Of a stretch of DNA of 64,000 nt, positions 27,774 through 37,249 are shown piece by piece (position 1 is the stretch's first letter; each line of letters opens with the position of its first letter). Under the pieces are notes generated by a model. The model did no database searches. It was given only the letters and a program-made list of their open reading frames with translations, and was not told the DNA's origin. The stretch covers positions 4,464,001 through 4,528,000 of the forward strand of contig NZ_CP119766.1 of the NCBI RefSeq assembly GCF_030378165.1. The letters are read 5' to 3'. The stretch comes from Flavobacterium panacagri (GTDB taxonomy: Bacteria > Bacteroidota > Bacteroidia > Flavobacteriales > Flavobacteriaceae). Both the position numbers and the translations under genes were made by a program.

Positions 27774-30700
27774 TCATTTTAATTTCCTCTCATTCAGCCA
27801 AAAATATAAAGGCGGAATTAGTATTGGAGCGAAAAGTAAGGTGCTCGTTAATCCGCCTATGATTACTGTTGCCAACGGACGCTGTACATCTGAACCAATT
27901 CCCGAAGATGTGGCAGCCGGAATAAGTCCCACGATTGCCACAACTAGAATCGATAATAAGGCTCTTAACTGCTCCTTTGAAGCTGTTAATACGTTTTCCT
28001 GCAAATTATCCTTCTTAAACAATGTTTTTCTGTTTAGAGCCGATACAAGAAGTACACCCGACATTACCGAAATTCCAAAAATGCTGACAAATCCAACACC
28101 TGCAGAAACATTAAAATAATAACCTCTAAGAAGTAAAGCCATAATACCGCCTCCTAAAGCAAACAAAATACAGCTCATGGTAATCATGGTGTGCTGAAAA
28201 TTTTTATAAAGCATAAACAGAAATAAGAAAACCATAATAATGGTTAGCGGAATAGTGAATGCCAATTGTTTTCCTGCTCGCTCCAAATTTTCGTATTGAC
28301 CTCCATAAATGATACTATATCCTTTAGGCACAGTTACGTTTTTCCCAACTTTTGCTTGTAATTCTTTCACAAAACTTCCCTGATCTCTTCCCCTAATATT
28401 CGTTCTAACCGTAATCATTCGTTTACTTCCATAACGATAAATATTCGTCTGTCCTTCAACAAAATGTATATCTGCCAATTGATTCATTGGTATTAAAGCA
28501 CCATTAGAAGAAGGTACTAAAATTTCTTTTATTGCATCAATAGAATTTCTGTATTCTGGTAAAAAACGAACCACAATATCATAACGTTTTGCTCCATCAT
28601 ATAAAGTCGAAACTGTTTTGCCGCCAATTGCCACTTCGATCATATTTTGAATATCGGCCACATTAATTCCGAATCTCGCCGCTTGTTCTCTATTAATATC
28701 AATTGCCAATTGCTCTTGCTCTCCTTCCTGTTCAATATTAACATTCTCAGCACCTGGAGTATTTTTAGCAATTTGTGCAATGGTTTCTGCCTTTTTTCTC
28801 ATCATTTCCAAATCGTCGCCTACGACGGAAACTGCAAGATCTGCAGCACTTCCATTTACAATTTCCATAACCTGATCAATAATAGGCTGTCCTGAAGAAA
28901 ATTGTACTGATGGAATTTGCTGTTGCAGATCTTTTTTAATTATTTCGACCAAATCTTTTTTAGCAATAGTATCGCTCCAGAGTTTGTAATCTTTTAATCC
29001 CACTAAAATTTCATTTCTATTAGCAGGAAACGGGTCTGTACCATCATCATTACGTCCGGTCTGAGTTATTACGTAAGATATTTGAGGATACTTAGCGATA
29101 ATTTTTCTGATTTTAGGAGCATACTTTGCATTTTCCTGTATTGAAATTCCGGCTGGAAAATTTCCTCTTAAAAAGATCGATCCTTCATCTAATGTTGGTA
29201 AAAATTCAGTTCCTAATTTTAAACCACATAAAATGAATATTGCCACAATCGAGAAACCAATTATTGTCGTTTTTTTATAACTATTTAAAAATCGGGATAA
29301 TGTCTTTTCGTATGATTTAGTCAAATAATCCAACACCACATTTTTGTGTTCTTTTATGGGTTTATCTACATCGAGCATTGCCTTTCTGTAAACAAACGAA
29401 ATTAACACAGGAATAAAGGTAAGCGCTCCCAGCATTGAACCAATAACGGCAAAAGCCAAAGTTAAAGCCATCGGAGAAAACAATTTACCTTCTACTCTAG
29501 TCATTAAAAGTATTGGCATATAAGCCAATATAATAATAGTTACAGAGAAGAAAATCTCTCTTCCAACTTCCTGAGCAGCCTGAAGGGTAATTTGAACAAT
29601 ACCCTCTTGTCTTTCTTCTGGTGTCGCTGTTCTGTATTTCCTTATAAGATGTTCTGCCATTAAACAAGCACCATCTACAATAATTCCGAAATCTATCGCA
29701 CCAAGCGAAAGCAGATTGGCAGGAATACCCGTAAGTCTCATTAAAATAAAGGCAAATAGTAATGCAAATGGAATAGTCAAAGCTACTACTAATGCACTTC
29801 TGAAACTTCCAAGAAACAGAATCAACAGTATAATTACGATAGAAATTCCTTCAAATAAGGTATGCGCAACAGTTTCAAGCGAATGATCAATTAAGAACGT
29901 TCTGTCATACATAGGACGCAGTTTTACGCCTTGAGGCAGATCATTTTCTTGTAGCTCGGCCATTCTTTCTTTTAACAATTTTAAAACCTCGCTTGGATTT
30001 TCATATCGCCTTAAAAGAATAATACCTTCAACACCGCTGCTTACATCTTTTTTGTCTTGGGTAACCGTATATCCCATAACTCCACTTGGCGGTGGAGGCG
30101 TGATCTCGACAGTTGCTACATCACGAACAAAAACCGGCACTCCGTTTTCAGACTTAAGAACAATGTTTTCAATATCCTGCTCTGTTTTAATCGCACCTAA
30201 ACCACGCACTGCAAAACCTTGTCCGCCTCTTTCAATTATATTTCCCCCTGTGTTTAGATTATTTGCATCTACTGCATCCATTACATTTTGCAGTGTAAGA
30301 TTGTATTTTCTTAACTTTTCCGGCGAAGTAATAATATGAAACTGCTTTAATGGCCCTCCAAAAGTAGTTACATCAGCAATTCCTGGAACTTGAAGCAAAG
30401 CAGGTTTTATAACCCAGTCCTGCAAATCTCTAAGCTCGGCCTGACTATAGTTTGAAGGCGCTTCTACAACATATCTGAAAATCTCGCCAACAGCAGTAGA
30501 AAGCGGTGCTAATGAAGGCGCAACACCATCTGGTAATTCAGCCTCTGAAAGTCGTTCTGTTACTTGTTGACGTGCAAAATAATCATCGGTACCATCTTTA
30601 AAAGTAAGCTGGACTACTGACAAACCAAAAATAGTTCTGCTTCGGCGGTCTAAAACATTTGGCGTATTCTGCAAAGCTCTTTCAATGGGAATGGTAACCT

Positions 30701-30890
30701 GCTGTTCTACTTCTTCTGCAGCTCTCCCATCATATTGTGCTACTATAATGACATTGGTGTCTGCAATATCCGGATAAGCTTCTATTTTTAAATTGGTAAA
30801 ACACCAAAAACCTATTGCCATTAAAACAACACTGATTGCAATTATAACCCAGCGGTTACGAAGACTGAATATGAGTAAATTTTTAATCAT
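27774..30890 (-). CDS. CzcA/CusA-family heavy-metal RND efflux pump
   Basis: The 1038-residue RND protein has the N-terminal MIKNLLIFSLRNRWVIIAIS and two sets of six membrane spans with large periplasmic loops. The fourth span shows DFGIIVDGACLMAE, matching the Asp-Asp-Glu proton-relay pattern of divalent-metal pumps (CzcA type). Cus-type silver/copper pumps differ there. Zn/Co/Cd/Ni export is thus more likely than Cu/Ag, although substrate is not fixed by sequence alone. It is the last gene of the tolC-adaptor-DUF190-czcA operon and starts 4 bp after the DUF190 stop. Confidence 0.93.
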   Translation of the reverse strand: MIKNLLIFSLRNRWVIIAISVVLMAIGFWCFTNLKIEAYPDIADTNVIIVAQYDGRAAEEVEQQVTIPIERALQNTPNVLDRRSRTIFGLSVVQLTFKDGTDDYFARQQVTERLSEAELPDGVAPSLAPLSTAVGEIFRYVVEAPSNYSQAELRDLQDWVIKPALLQVPGIADVTTFGGPLKQFHIITSPEKLRKYNLTLQNVMDAVDANNLNTGGNIIERGGQGFAVRGLGAIKTEQDIENIVLKSENGVPVFVRDVATVEITPPPPSGVMGYTVTQDKKDVSSGVEGIILLRRYENPSEVLKLLKERMAELQENDLPQGVKLRPMYDRTFLIDHSLETVAHTLFEGISIVIILLILFLGSFRSALVVALTIPFALLFAFILMRLTGIPANLLSLGAIDFGIIVDGACLMAEHLIRKYRTATPEERQEGIVQITLQAAQEVGREIFFSVTIIILAYMPILLMTRVEGKLFSPMALTLAFAVIGSMLGALTFIPVLISFVYRKAMLDVDKPIKEHKNVVLDYLTKSYEKTLSRFLNSYKKTTIIGFSIVAIFILCGLKLGTEFLPTLDEGSIFLRGNFPAGISIQENAKYAPKIRKIIAKYPQISYVITQTGRNDDGTDPFPANRNEILVGLKDYKLWSDTIAKKDLVEIIKKDLQQQIPSVQFSSGQPIIDQVMEIVNGSAADLAVSVVGDDLEMMRKKAETIAQIAKNTPGAENVNIEQEGEQEQLAIDINREQAARFGINVADIQNMIEVAIGGKTVSTLYDGAKRYDIVVRFLPEYRNSIDAIKEILVPSSNGALIPMNQLADIHFVEGQTNIYRYGSKRMITVRTNIRGRDQGSFVKELQAKVGKNVTVPKGYSIIYGGQYENLERAGKQLAFTIPLTIIMVFLFLFMLYKNFQHTMITMSCILFALGGGIMALLLRGYYFNVSAGVGFVSIFGISVMSGVLLVSALNRKTLFKKDNLQENVLTASKEQLRALLSILVVAIVGLIPAATSSGIGSDVQRPLATVIIGGLTSTLLFAPILIPPLYFWLNERKLK

Positions 30891-30894
30891 CTGT

Positions 30895-31194
30895 TTACCA
30901 TTTTTCTACTTGATTCGTAACTATAAAACCTCCTTTATATACTTTTCGCAAAGCTGTTAAAACAGATTTTACTTTTTCATCTTCATCTATAAAATTGATC
31001 AGTAAAGGTATTTTATCAAAACTGAACAAATCATGAGGCCTGTTAAGATACCGACTGGCTCCATATCCTAATTTACCATGAAATACAGTTGCTCCCATAA
31101 TTTTGTGTTCAATCAAAAACCTTAAAATATATTCATACAAAGGCTGGGTTCCTTTTAATTCATCTTTATCGATATATACTTGTGCTTGTGTCAT
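30895..31194 (-). CDS. DUF190 family protein
   Basis: The 99-residue protein has the DUF190 pattern: short-strand opening AQVYIDKDEL, the ILRFLIEHKIMGATVFHGKLGYG segment and a C-terminal VLTALRKVYKGGFIV strand. The fold is PII-like. Related PII-like proteins bind small ligands, and DUF190 genes recur beside fluoride or metal transporters. Its position 4 bp before the czcA-type gene suggests that it modulates this pump (inference). Confidence 0.85.
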   Translation of the reverse strand: MTQAQVYIDKDELKGTQPLYEYILRFLIEHKIMGATVFHGKLGYGASRYLNRPHDLFSFDKIPLLINFIDEDEKVKSVLTALRKVYKGGFIVTNQVEKW

Positions 31195-31261
31195 TGTTTT
31201 TTCTTTAAAGTGTTAGTAAATACTGTTTTTCACTCTCATCTTTTAAACAGAATCTTTGTTT

Positions 31262-32272
31262 TCAATATCCAAAACTGAGTCCTTTCAGCTGCATGACACC
31301 TTTAACGGCTATAGCATCACCACTCATTAAACCATTATACACAACGACTCTATCTCCTATCTGATTTCCGATCGTCACTTCTGTGCGTTCAAATTCTTTA
31401 CTGCCTTTTTTTACAAAAACATAGTTTTTTGCCTGAACCGTAACCAATGAATTTTTATCAATACTGATATTGTCCCCTTCGCTTACGCCAAAAGAAACTG
31501 TCGCAAACATACCAGCCTTAAATTTTCCGCTTGCATTATTCAGGCTTATTCGCAGTTTCACCATTCTGGTTGACTGATCAATCATATCGGCAATGTCATC
31601 AATTTTTCCAGAGAATTTTTCGTTAGGAAAAGCTGTAAACTGTACGATACAATTATCACCGTTTTTTATTCTGCTGATCTGATTTTCCGGAATATCGCAA
31701 ATAATAAATGATGTGCCTGCTCTTGCTTTTTTGAGTGCTTGAGGTTCAAAACCGCCAGCTTTCAGGTCTGTTTCGTATTCAATCAAAGCCGCTTTCTCAT
31801 TGGCCAAATTGGTCTGTTCTACAGATAATGCTGTCTGCGCTTCCAGTAAGTCTTTGCCTGTTGCCGCGCCATGAGCCAGCAAGTCCTTAGCACGATCTAC
31901 TTCTATTTGTTTTTGTTTTATGTTTTTATTCTGAATTTGATTAACATTAGCCAAGTGCTGAATAAGCTGGGTATAACTGGCTGCCAAATCTGGATTCTCA
32001 AATAAAATAATATTCTGCGATGCACCTTCTTGAGATTTCATAACTGTTGCAGAAACTTTTGCAGGTGCCATAATTTGATTATTAAGAACCGAATTTCCTA
32101 TGGATTCTGTTTCGAAGAAAACAGCACTGCTGTCAGTAGGAAATACAATGGTTTTTCCATTATTTGTTACCTGTGGTAAGTTGTTTACTACCTGAACTGG
32201 TTTCTTTTCTTTTCCGCTACAGGCGTAAAGAAATAGAACTATAATACTGCTATACTTTATTAAATGTTTCAT
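31262..32272 (-). CDS. RND efflux periplasmic adaptor (CusB/CzcB-like lipoprotein)
   Basis: The start is set at ATG 32272 because MKHLIKYSSIIVLFLYAC is a lipoprotein signal peptide. A longer frame reaches 32452 but would run through the end of the upstream TolC-type gene. The mature protein (about 336 residues in all) has a lipoyl/hairpin region (coiled coil about residues 95-165), a beta-barrel domain and a membrane-proximal domain ending AVKGVMQLKGL. It bridges the inner-membrane CzcA-type pump and the outer-membrane channel. The spacing to TolC is 49 bp. Confidence 0.9.
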   Translation of the reverse strand: MKHLIKYSSIIVLFLYACSGKEKKPVQVVNNLPQVTNNGKTIVFPTDSSAVFFETESIGNSVLNNQIMAPAKVSATVMKSQEGASQNIILFENPDLAASYTQLIQHLANVNQIQNKNIKQKQIEVDRAKDLLAHGAATGKDLLEAQTALSVEQTNLANEKAALIEYETDLKAGGFEPQALKKARAGTSFIICDIPENQISRIKNGDNCIVQFTAFPNEKFSGKIDDIADMIDQSTRMVKLRISLNNASGKFKAGMFATVSFGVSEGDNISIDKNSLVTVQAKNYVFVKKGSKEFERTEVTIGNQIGDRVVVYNGLMSGDAIAVKGVMQLKGLSFGY

Positions 32273-32321
32273 ATGTAGATAGTATTTATTTTGTATGGAT
32301 TCTGATGGTTGACACCAATCA

Positions 32322-33575
32322 TTATTGCGCGATTTGATTAATAAATCCCGAAGCGTAAAGTAATGTGATATAACTTCTTCTGTATTCCTGCATAGAATCG
32401 TAATACTGCTGCTGTATGTCGAGCCAGCTGCGCTGTGCTTCCAGAAAATCAATAATGGTAGTACCGCCTCTTAAATAAGAATATTTTACACTCTTTAAAA
32501 TATTTTCTGATCTTGTCAATAGTCCGCTAAAATTCTCCAGATTACTTTTTTGAATTTGATAAGAATTATAGGCATTTGTTATTTCTGTTCGAATTACCCC
32601 TTGTGTTGCTACCAGATTTTGCTCTGCCTGTTCTTTTAGATAATTTGATTTTTTTATTTCACCCTGATTTCTTGAAAAAAAAGGAAGTTCAATTGTACCA
32701 TATAAACCGATATAAGGAATCATGTTTTGCGGATTGTAAATTAATCCCATCTCAGGCTGGGGATAAGCTAATGATTTTTGGAGATTAATATTTGTATTGG
32801 CAACATCTAAAATTGATTTAGAAGCCAAAACATCAGTTCGTTTATCTAAAGCTTCGTTCAACAAATCTTCTAAATTAGAAGGAAGTACAAATACAAAATC
32901 ATCAGCCGAATCAATATTAATTTCTTCCTGAACACCTAGTAAGTATTTAAGGCTGAGTAATTCGTTTTTTAAGTTTTGTTCCGATTTTTTTATTTCTAAT
33001 GCATATTGATTCGCCAGCAACGAGGTACGATTAAAATCTGTCTCGGTTATTACCTCATTTTTTAAACGTACTTTATTTATAATAACCAGACTATCTAAGT
33101 TACTGCTGGCTTTTTTAACTATCTCTAATTGTTTTTGTGCTGCCCAGACATCAACCCATTTCAAACCTACATCCTGAAAAAGATTGCGTTCTATTTCATT
33201 ATAGTTTTTTTGTGTTAAAACAGAGTTTTGATTGGCAAAATCAATTTTATTCTTACGTGTTCCGGCCAACTGAAAGACTTTGCCTAGTTGTAAATTCGTC
33301 TGCGTATTAGCGTTATTAAAAAAACCGGTATTGGACGCATAATTTTTTTCTGAGGCAATCCCAATATAATTAAAACCAAAAATTAAATTTGGTCTTAATT
33401 TCGCCGTCACAATATCACTTTGAGCAATATCTACATCGTAATACTGACCTTTTAGAACGGGATTATTTTTTTTTGCTGTTTGAAGGGATTTTTGAAGGCT
33501 GTAGTTGGTTTGTGAAATACCATTGACTAAAGGTAAAGTCAACAAAACAAATAAAAGAAAGTAATGTTTTCGCAT
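32322..33575 (-). CDS. TolC-family outer-membrane efflux channel (CzcC-like)
   Basis: The 417-residue protein has a signal peptide (ending NGISQ) and two repeats of long coiled-coil helices with the TolC signature arrangement. Examples are SLQTAKKNNPVLKGQYYDVDIAQSD near the start and GGTTIIDFLEAQRSWLDIQQ near the end. It is the outer-membrane exit duct for the metal pump and the first gene of that operon. A 17-bp AT palindrome lies 44 bp upstream. Confidence 0.92.
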   Translation of the reverse strand: MRKHYFLLFVLLTLPLVNGISQTNYSLQKSLQTAKKNNPVLKGQYYDVDIAQSDIVTAKLRPNLIFGFNYIGIASEKNYASNTGFFNNANTQTNLQLGKVFQLAGTRKNKIDFANQNSVLTQKNYNEIERNLFQDVGLKWVDVWAAQKQLEIVKKASSNLDSLVIINKVRLKNEVITETDFNRTSLLANQYALEIKKSEQNLKNELLSLKYLLGVQEEINIDSADDFVFVLPSNLEDLLNEALDKRTDVLASKSILDVANTNINLQKSLAYPQPEMGLIYNPQNMIPYIGLYGTIELPFFSRNQGEIKKSNYLKEQAEQNLVATQGVIRTEITNAYNSYQIQKSNLENFSGLLTRSENILKSVKYSYLRGGTTIIDFLEAQRSWLDIQQQYYDSMQEYRRSYITLLYASGFINQIAQ

Positions 33576-33618
33576 AGTTTATTCTTTATTTATTATATTA
33601 TAAATATACGAAAAAGCT

Positions 33619-33635
33619 TAATTATTAAATAATTA
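33619..33635. promoter_or_regulatory. 17-bp palindrome upstream of the efflux operon
   Basis: TAATTATT-A-AATAATTA is a perfect inverted repeat, 44-60 bp upstream of the TolC-type start codon. Its position would suit a repressor operator for the metal-efflux operon. Composition is pure A/T, so chance occurrence is a real possibility. No regulator gene is adjacent. Confidence 0.3.
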
Positions 33636-33924
33636 TATATTAAAAAAGCAAGAAAAGAGAAAACACATAACTAACCAATATCACTGGTCTGAAAAAATAA
33701 AAGTTAAGATTGATTAAATGTGCACTCAAATTTTTAGCTCCCATACTCAGGATTCATCGAAGGTTGCCCATTAGAGTGCGTTTAAAATGTTACTTTGTAT
33801 AATGATTCTATAATTGCGATTTATACAGTTTTATAAGAACTTTATAATGCATAACTTAGTATATAAATCGTTTTTAAATGCACGAATAATTTTATATTGT
33901 CTAATCCATAAAATCACATATAAA

Positions 33925-34443
33925 ATGAAGTTAACTATTTGTCTGGCTGCATTTCTATTTCTAACATTGAGTGCATGCAAATCATCAGATGCGGCCGATT
34001 TTAAGAAGTCGCTCGATCGGTCGGAACGAAGAGCTTTTGAGATTGTCATTGGAAAAGAAGGTCCAGGTGAAAAAAAGCTGCAATCTCTAGAGAAAGAAGA
34101 TTATAAAGGCGCTTTAACGGCTGTGAAACAGCAGACCTTAGAGTTTGATATGCTCATTTCTGATATCAAAAAGCTTTCTGCTGACGGAATTCCGAAAGGG
34201 GAATCGCTTAAAACCGCCTACCTTGAATATTACGAGTCCCTTAAAGAACTTCATGCATTCGACAGCAAAGAAATAGAGCAGCAGGCGGTTCTGCGAACAT
34301 TAAAAGACAACGAACTGAAAAATGGACATCATGCCCTTATTGCTCTGGCGCGGGAGAAAAAAAAACTCTATGCCGCGGTGTATGAAAAGGAAGCCCTTCT
34401 TCATACTGCCGTCGAAAGCTTCAAAACTTCAAATGGTTTTTGA
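33925..34443 (+). CDS. Hypothetical lipoprotein
   Basis: I set the start at ATG 33925, which begins MKLTICLAAFLFLTLSAC, a clear lipoprotein signal peptide (lipobox LSAC). An upstream in-frame ATG at 33814 only adds hydrophobic noise. The mature part is about 155 residues and charged, and it looks all-helical with coiled-coil character (EKKLQSLEKEDYKGAL, NELKNGHHALIALAREKKK). I do not recognise a family. The same frame continues open for about 45 codons after the TGA stop with reasonable codon use, so a premature stop is possible. Divergent from the efflux operon. Confidence 0.7.
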   Translation: MKLTICLAAFLFLTLSACKSSDAADFKKSLDRSERRAFEIVIGKEGPGEKKLQSLEKEDYKGALTAVKQQTLEFDMLISDIKKLSADGIPKGESLKTAYLEYYESLKELHAFDSKEIEQQAVLRTLKDNELKNGHHALIALAREKKKLYAAVYEKEALLHTAVESFKTSNGF

Positions 34444-34568
34444 TGCAGCTTTTCCTCCGCGTTTGATCCGGCTTTTGGCTCCCAGCCTGCTGATGAAATT
34501 GATACAGAAAAGCTAAAAAAGATAAAGCATTTTATGCTGGTAAACCTGAAATTCATTAAAAAATCAAA

Positions 34569-35387
34569 TCACAGTTTATCGTCGGTAACCGTTTTTGTCT
34601 TATCTACATGCGTATAATAAACAGCCATACCTGTAAAAAGCAGTCCGCCTATTATATTGCCGGCAGTAACGATGAACTGGTTGTACAGCCACCAGTCAGA
34701 AATGCTAACTTTAGCTCCAAACATCATGCCTGCAGGAATCACAAACATATTGACAACCGCATGTTCGTAACCCAATGCAAAAAAAATAAAAATAGGAATG
34801 CCCGCTGCCAGTATTTTCCCTAATGTTGACTTTGAAGTCATTGACATAATTACCCCCATGCAGACCATCCAATTGCAGAGAACAGCCTTCACGAAAGCAG
34901 AAAACAATCCCGGCATTCCATGGCCGGCATAGCCAATAGTTTTTTTCTCACTGATTTTTATTATCGCCTGTTCAATTAAACCCAAATCTTTTATCTGCCC
35001 GGTCTCTGTACTTGCCGCCCAGAATAAAACTGCAAACAGCAGGCTCCCAAGCAAATTACCTATAAATACCCAGCTCAGATTTTTAATCATTCTAAAACCT
35101 GAAATTTTACCCTCAAGCCAGGCTAATGGTACTAGTGAAAAACTCCCTGTTACTAATTCAAGCCCAAGGATAACAATTATTACAAATCCCACAGGAAATA
35201 CAAAAGCTCCTATGAGACTTAATGAAGTCTGGGCGGTTGCCATCAGGGCAAGAGCCACTGAAATTGCCAGCAGAGCTCCCGACAGAGCTCCTCTTATCAG
35301 TAAATCTTTTATACTCAATTGGGATTTGCTCACTGCAGCGGCCATCATGTTTTCTGCAACCTCATGGGGTCTGATATAGTCCATCAT
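34569..35387 (-). CDS. Formate/nitrite transporter (FNT) family channel
   Basis: The 272-residue protein has six membrane spans. FNT landmarks are LELVTGSFSLVPLAWLEG, VLCNWMVCMGV and the pore signature LGYEHAVVNMFVIPAG, with the conserved His. FNT proteins conduct formate, nitrite or hydrosulphide as pH-gated anion channels. No formate or nitrite enzyme lies nearby, so substrate is open. It stands alone on the minus strand. Its 5' region contains AAAAAATAC (35420-35428) inverted against GTATTTTTT (35468-35476), a possible operator or leader hairpin. Confidence 0.92.
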   Translation of the reverse strand: MMDYIRPHEVAENMMAAAVSKSQLSIKDLLIRGALSGALLAISVALALMATAQTSLSLIGAFVFPVGFVIIVILGLELVTGSFSLVPLAWLEGKISGFRMIKNLSWVFIGNLLGSLLFAVLFWAASTETGQIKDLGLIEQAIIKISEKKTIGYAGHGMPGLFSAFVKAVLCNWMVCMGVIMSMTSKSTLGKILAAGIPIFIFFALGYEHAVVNMFVIPAGMMFGAKVSISDWWLYNQFIVTAGNIIGGLLFTGMAVYYTHVDKTKTVTDDKL

Positions 35388-36375
35388 AATTTAAAGATTT
35401 AGATTAGATTAATGCTTTCAAAAAATACATATACGTACAAATATAAGTATAAATACTTAACAGATACGTATTTTTTAAATTATTTTAAAATAGAGAGCAC
35501 AAAAATGCAATGGATCGTATTTAAGTTGTAGTGAGGAACTATCTCAAATTAAAATACAATACTAGATTATTAGGACTTTGAATGGGATCTCTGTCGTAAA
35601 AAACTATGACAGAATAGATGACCAATCCACTTCAAGGTGTAGTCTGCTCATTCAAATAATAGCTGCTGAAAAGAAAAGATAAAACAATAAGCTTCCTATC
35701 TACCCGAAACTTTTGCTGGATAATTTTAACATGACTCTTACCAGTCAAAATAATTTAACAACGAATAATATTAAATCTTAATGAAAAAAGATATTGAATA
35801 ATTCTCCCATTCAAATTAACTCTCACTCCAGCCAAAATCTCCTTTCACTGGCCAAAACCACAATTAAAAAATCTGGAACAATTAAAACCAATCTAAACAA
35901 AAACTAACTAAATAAATAACTGGCATTCAAATAAACAAAACACTCCTATGATCTCTCCTCCACCAGCCATTAAAAAACTAATAAATCTAGAAAAGACCTG
36001 TCTTTGTATTACTACATAAAGATTTTTAAATCTGGTTTTCCGTATTTTCTAAAAAAATACCTTTGATTTCCAGACTTTGTCTTTTCCTTACTTTATCATG
36101 TTTCGAATATCACAAGCACATGTGTAACGCCTATTCTGTTCATGTAAGGTCTGACTCCATGAACTTCCCCTTAATAATTAACTTATTCATAAAGGCAGAT
36201 TTTTAGATTTAAAAATTAATCTTTTTTATAAAGAAAATAAAATGATAAAACACGCATAATTTTATAAGCAACCGCTGTAATTCTATAACAATAATTATTA
36301 TAAAAGTTCTTAATTTTCCAAAAGTCAAGAAATTAAGTAACTCTATTATTAACATGCTCTATAAATATAAAAAAA
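35388..36375. other. Long gene-free stretch
   Basis: About 990 bp hold no convincing reading frame on either strand. I see a weak inverted repeat near the FNT gene, two TACGTA hexamers (35432-35437 and 35465-35470) and otherwise low-complexity AT-rich DNA. No tRNA-like or CRISPR-like structure is apparent. Confidence 0.6.
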
Positions 36376-36576
36376 ATGGAAACTTTAGGAATAAAACAAA
36401 GCAAAAGTTACTGTGAAATATCTCACACGATAATTTACTCAGGCGAGAATGACGAACTAATATGCAGAAAAGTATATAGGGGAGACTGGGGCGACTGGGA
36501 TGAGAAACCTCAGAACATCCCTTCCTGCAGTCCAGAGATTGAAACTAAATACAATTTATTTGATTCCGAAGCATAA
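36376..36576 (+). CDS. Small hypothetical protein (66 aa)
   Basis: This is a 66-residue acidic frame starting METLGIKQSK, with an unusual GDWGDWDEKPQN segment and three Cys. It has no signal peptide or membrane span. It stands alone between long non-coding stretches and I recognise no family. The aromatic/acidic composition is less random than the surroundings, which favours a real gene, but support is limited. Confidence 0.4.
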   Translation: METLGIKQSKSYCEISHTIIYSGENDELICRKVYRGDWGDWDEKPQNIPSCSPEIETKYNLFDSEA

Positions 36577-36663
36577 ATTTCAGAATTATGTTAATGATAC
36601 AGTCAGGCTTTTAATCTTATAATATCCCTGAACAATCTTTAATTAATTTAGAAGCATAAAAAA

Positions 36664-37042
36664 ATGCAATTATTGTTTATATCCTAATATAGTTAATATT
36701 GGTTTTCATAGGCGCAACAACAATAATAACGTGGTTCAGCTATACAATGTCAGAAAGTTTCAAGGAATTATATAAAAAACCTGTTCTTCTGGCTTATGTT
36801 ATAAAAAAAATGAAAATAAAGCTGGCTGCGCCTGTTCAAATGACCTGGGGATAGCTGCTTCACTGTATTATAGGTCTCCCCTTTGTTTTGTAATCGTGTA
36901 CTATTGTGCATGGACAAACATTCCTATATCAATACTTGGAACTTTCGCATTTAGGAATTATCAGCGGTATAATCGGCGCAATCAGCTAGATTATTATTTT
37001 CAGAATAACACGCCATAAGCCGCGGCGCGAATATAAAAAATA
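36664..37042 (+). pseudogene. Decayed small membrane-protein gene
   Basis: Joining frames gives a coherent multi-span protein: IGATTIITWFSYTMSESFK and LLAYVIKKMKIKLAAPVQM, then an in-frame TAG. Next come LLHCIIGLPFVL and, after a shift, IVYYCAWTNIPISIL. After another shift comes LGIISGIIGAIS, followed by a stop and IIIFRITRHKPRREYKK. It resembles a flavobacterial membrane protein of about 140 residues (recalled, family name unknown). At least two frameshifts and two in-frame stops disable it. Outer limits are approximate. Confidence 0.65.
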
Positions 37043-37044
37043 AA

Positions 37045-37194
37045 ACCTATTTAATCCTTAGAGAACCGCCTGCTGCCACACTGAACCCGCTCCGCCAGAT
37101 ACAGAAAAAGGGATATCCTATGCCGGCAGATTATGCCGTGCATTACTGGAATTTTATTCGTATTTTTAGAACCCTGTTACTTAAAAACAAATGA
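37045..37194 (+). other. Open remnant downstream of the pseudogene
   Basis: An uninterrupted frame of 49 codons ends at TGA 37192-37194 and includes KKGYPMPADYAVHYWNFIRI, but it has no convincing start. The codon use looks coding-like, so this may be the 3' end of a lost gene. No family is recognised. Confidence 0.25.
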
Positions 37195-37249
37195 TGACCA
37201 AAACTTCGTGCTCATCAGAAAATACAAAACTTAAACAAATCTTACAAAA

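Noticed and set aside
31262..32452. Longer start for the RND adaptor at 32452
   Set aside because: It would overlap the TolC-type gene by 131 bp and put 60 non-signal residues before a perfect lipoprotein signal peptide.
34322..34516. 64-codon frame overlapping the end of the lipoprotein gene
   Set aside because: Out of frame with the lipoprotein and with no start context or family. The in-frame continuation after the stop is the better explanation.
35420..35476. AAAAAATAC/GTATTTTTT inverted repeat as a regulatory site of the FNT gene
   Set aside because: Short, A/T-only arms about 40 bp apart are expected by chance in this DNA. Mentioned under the FNT gene only.
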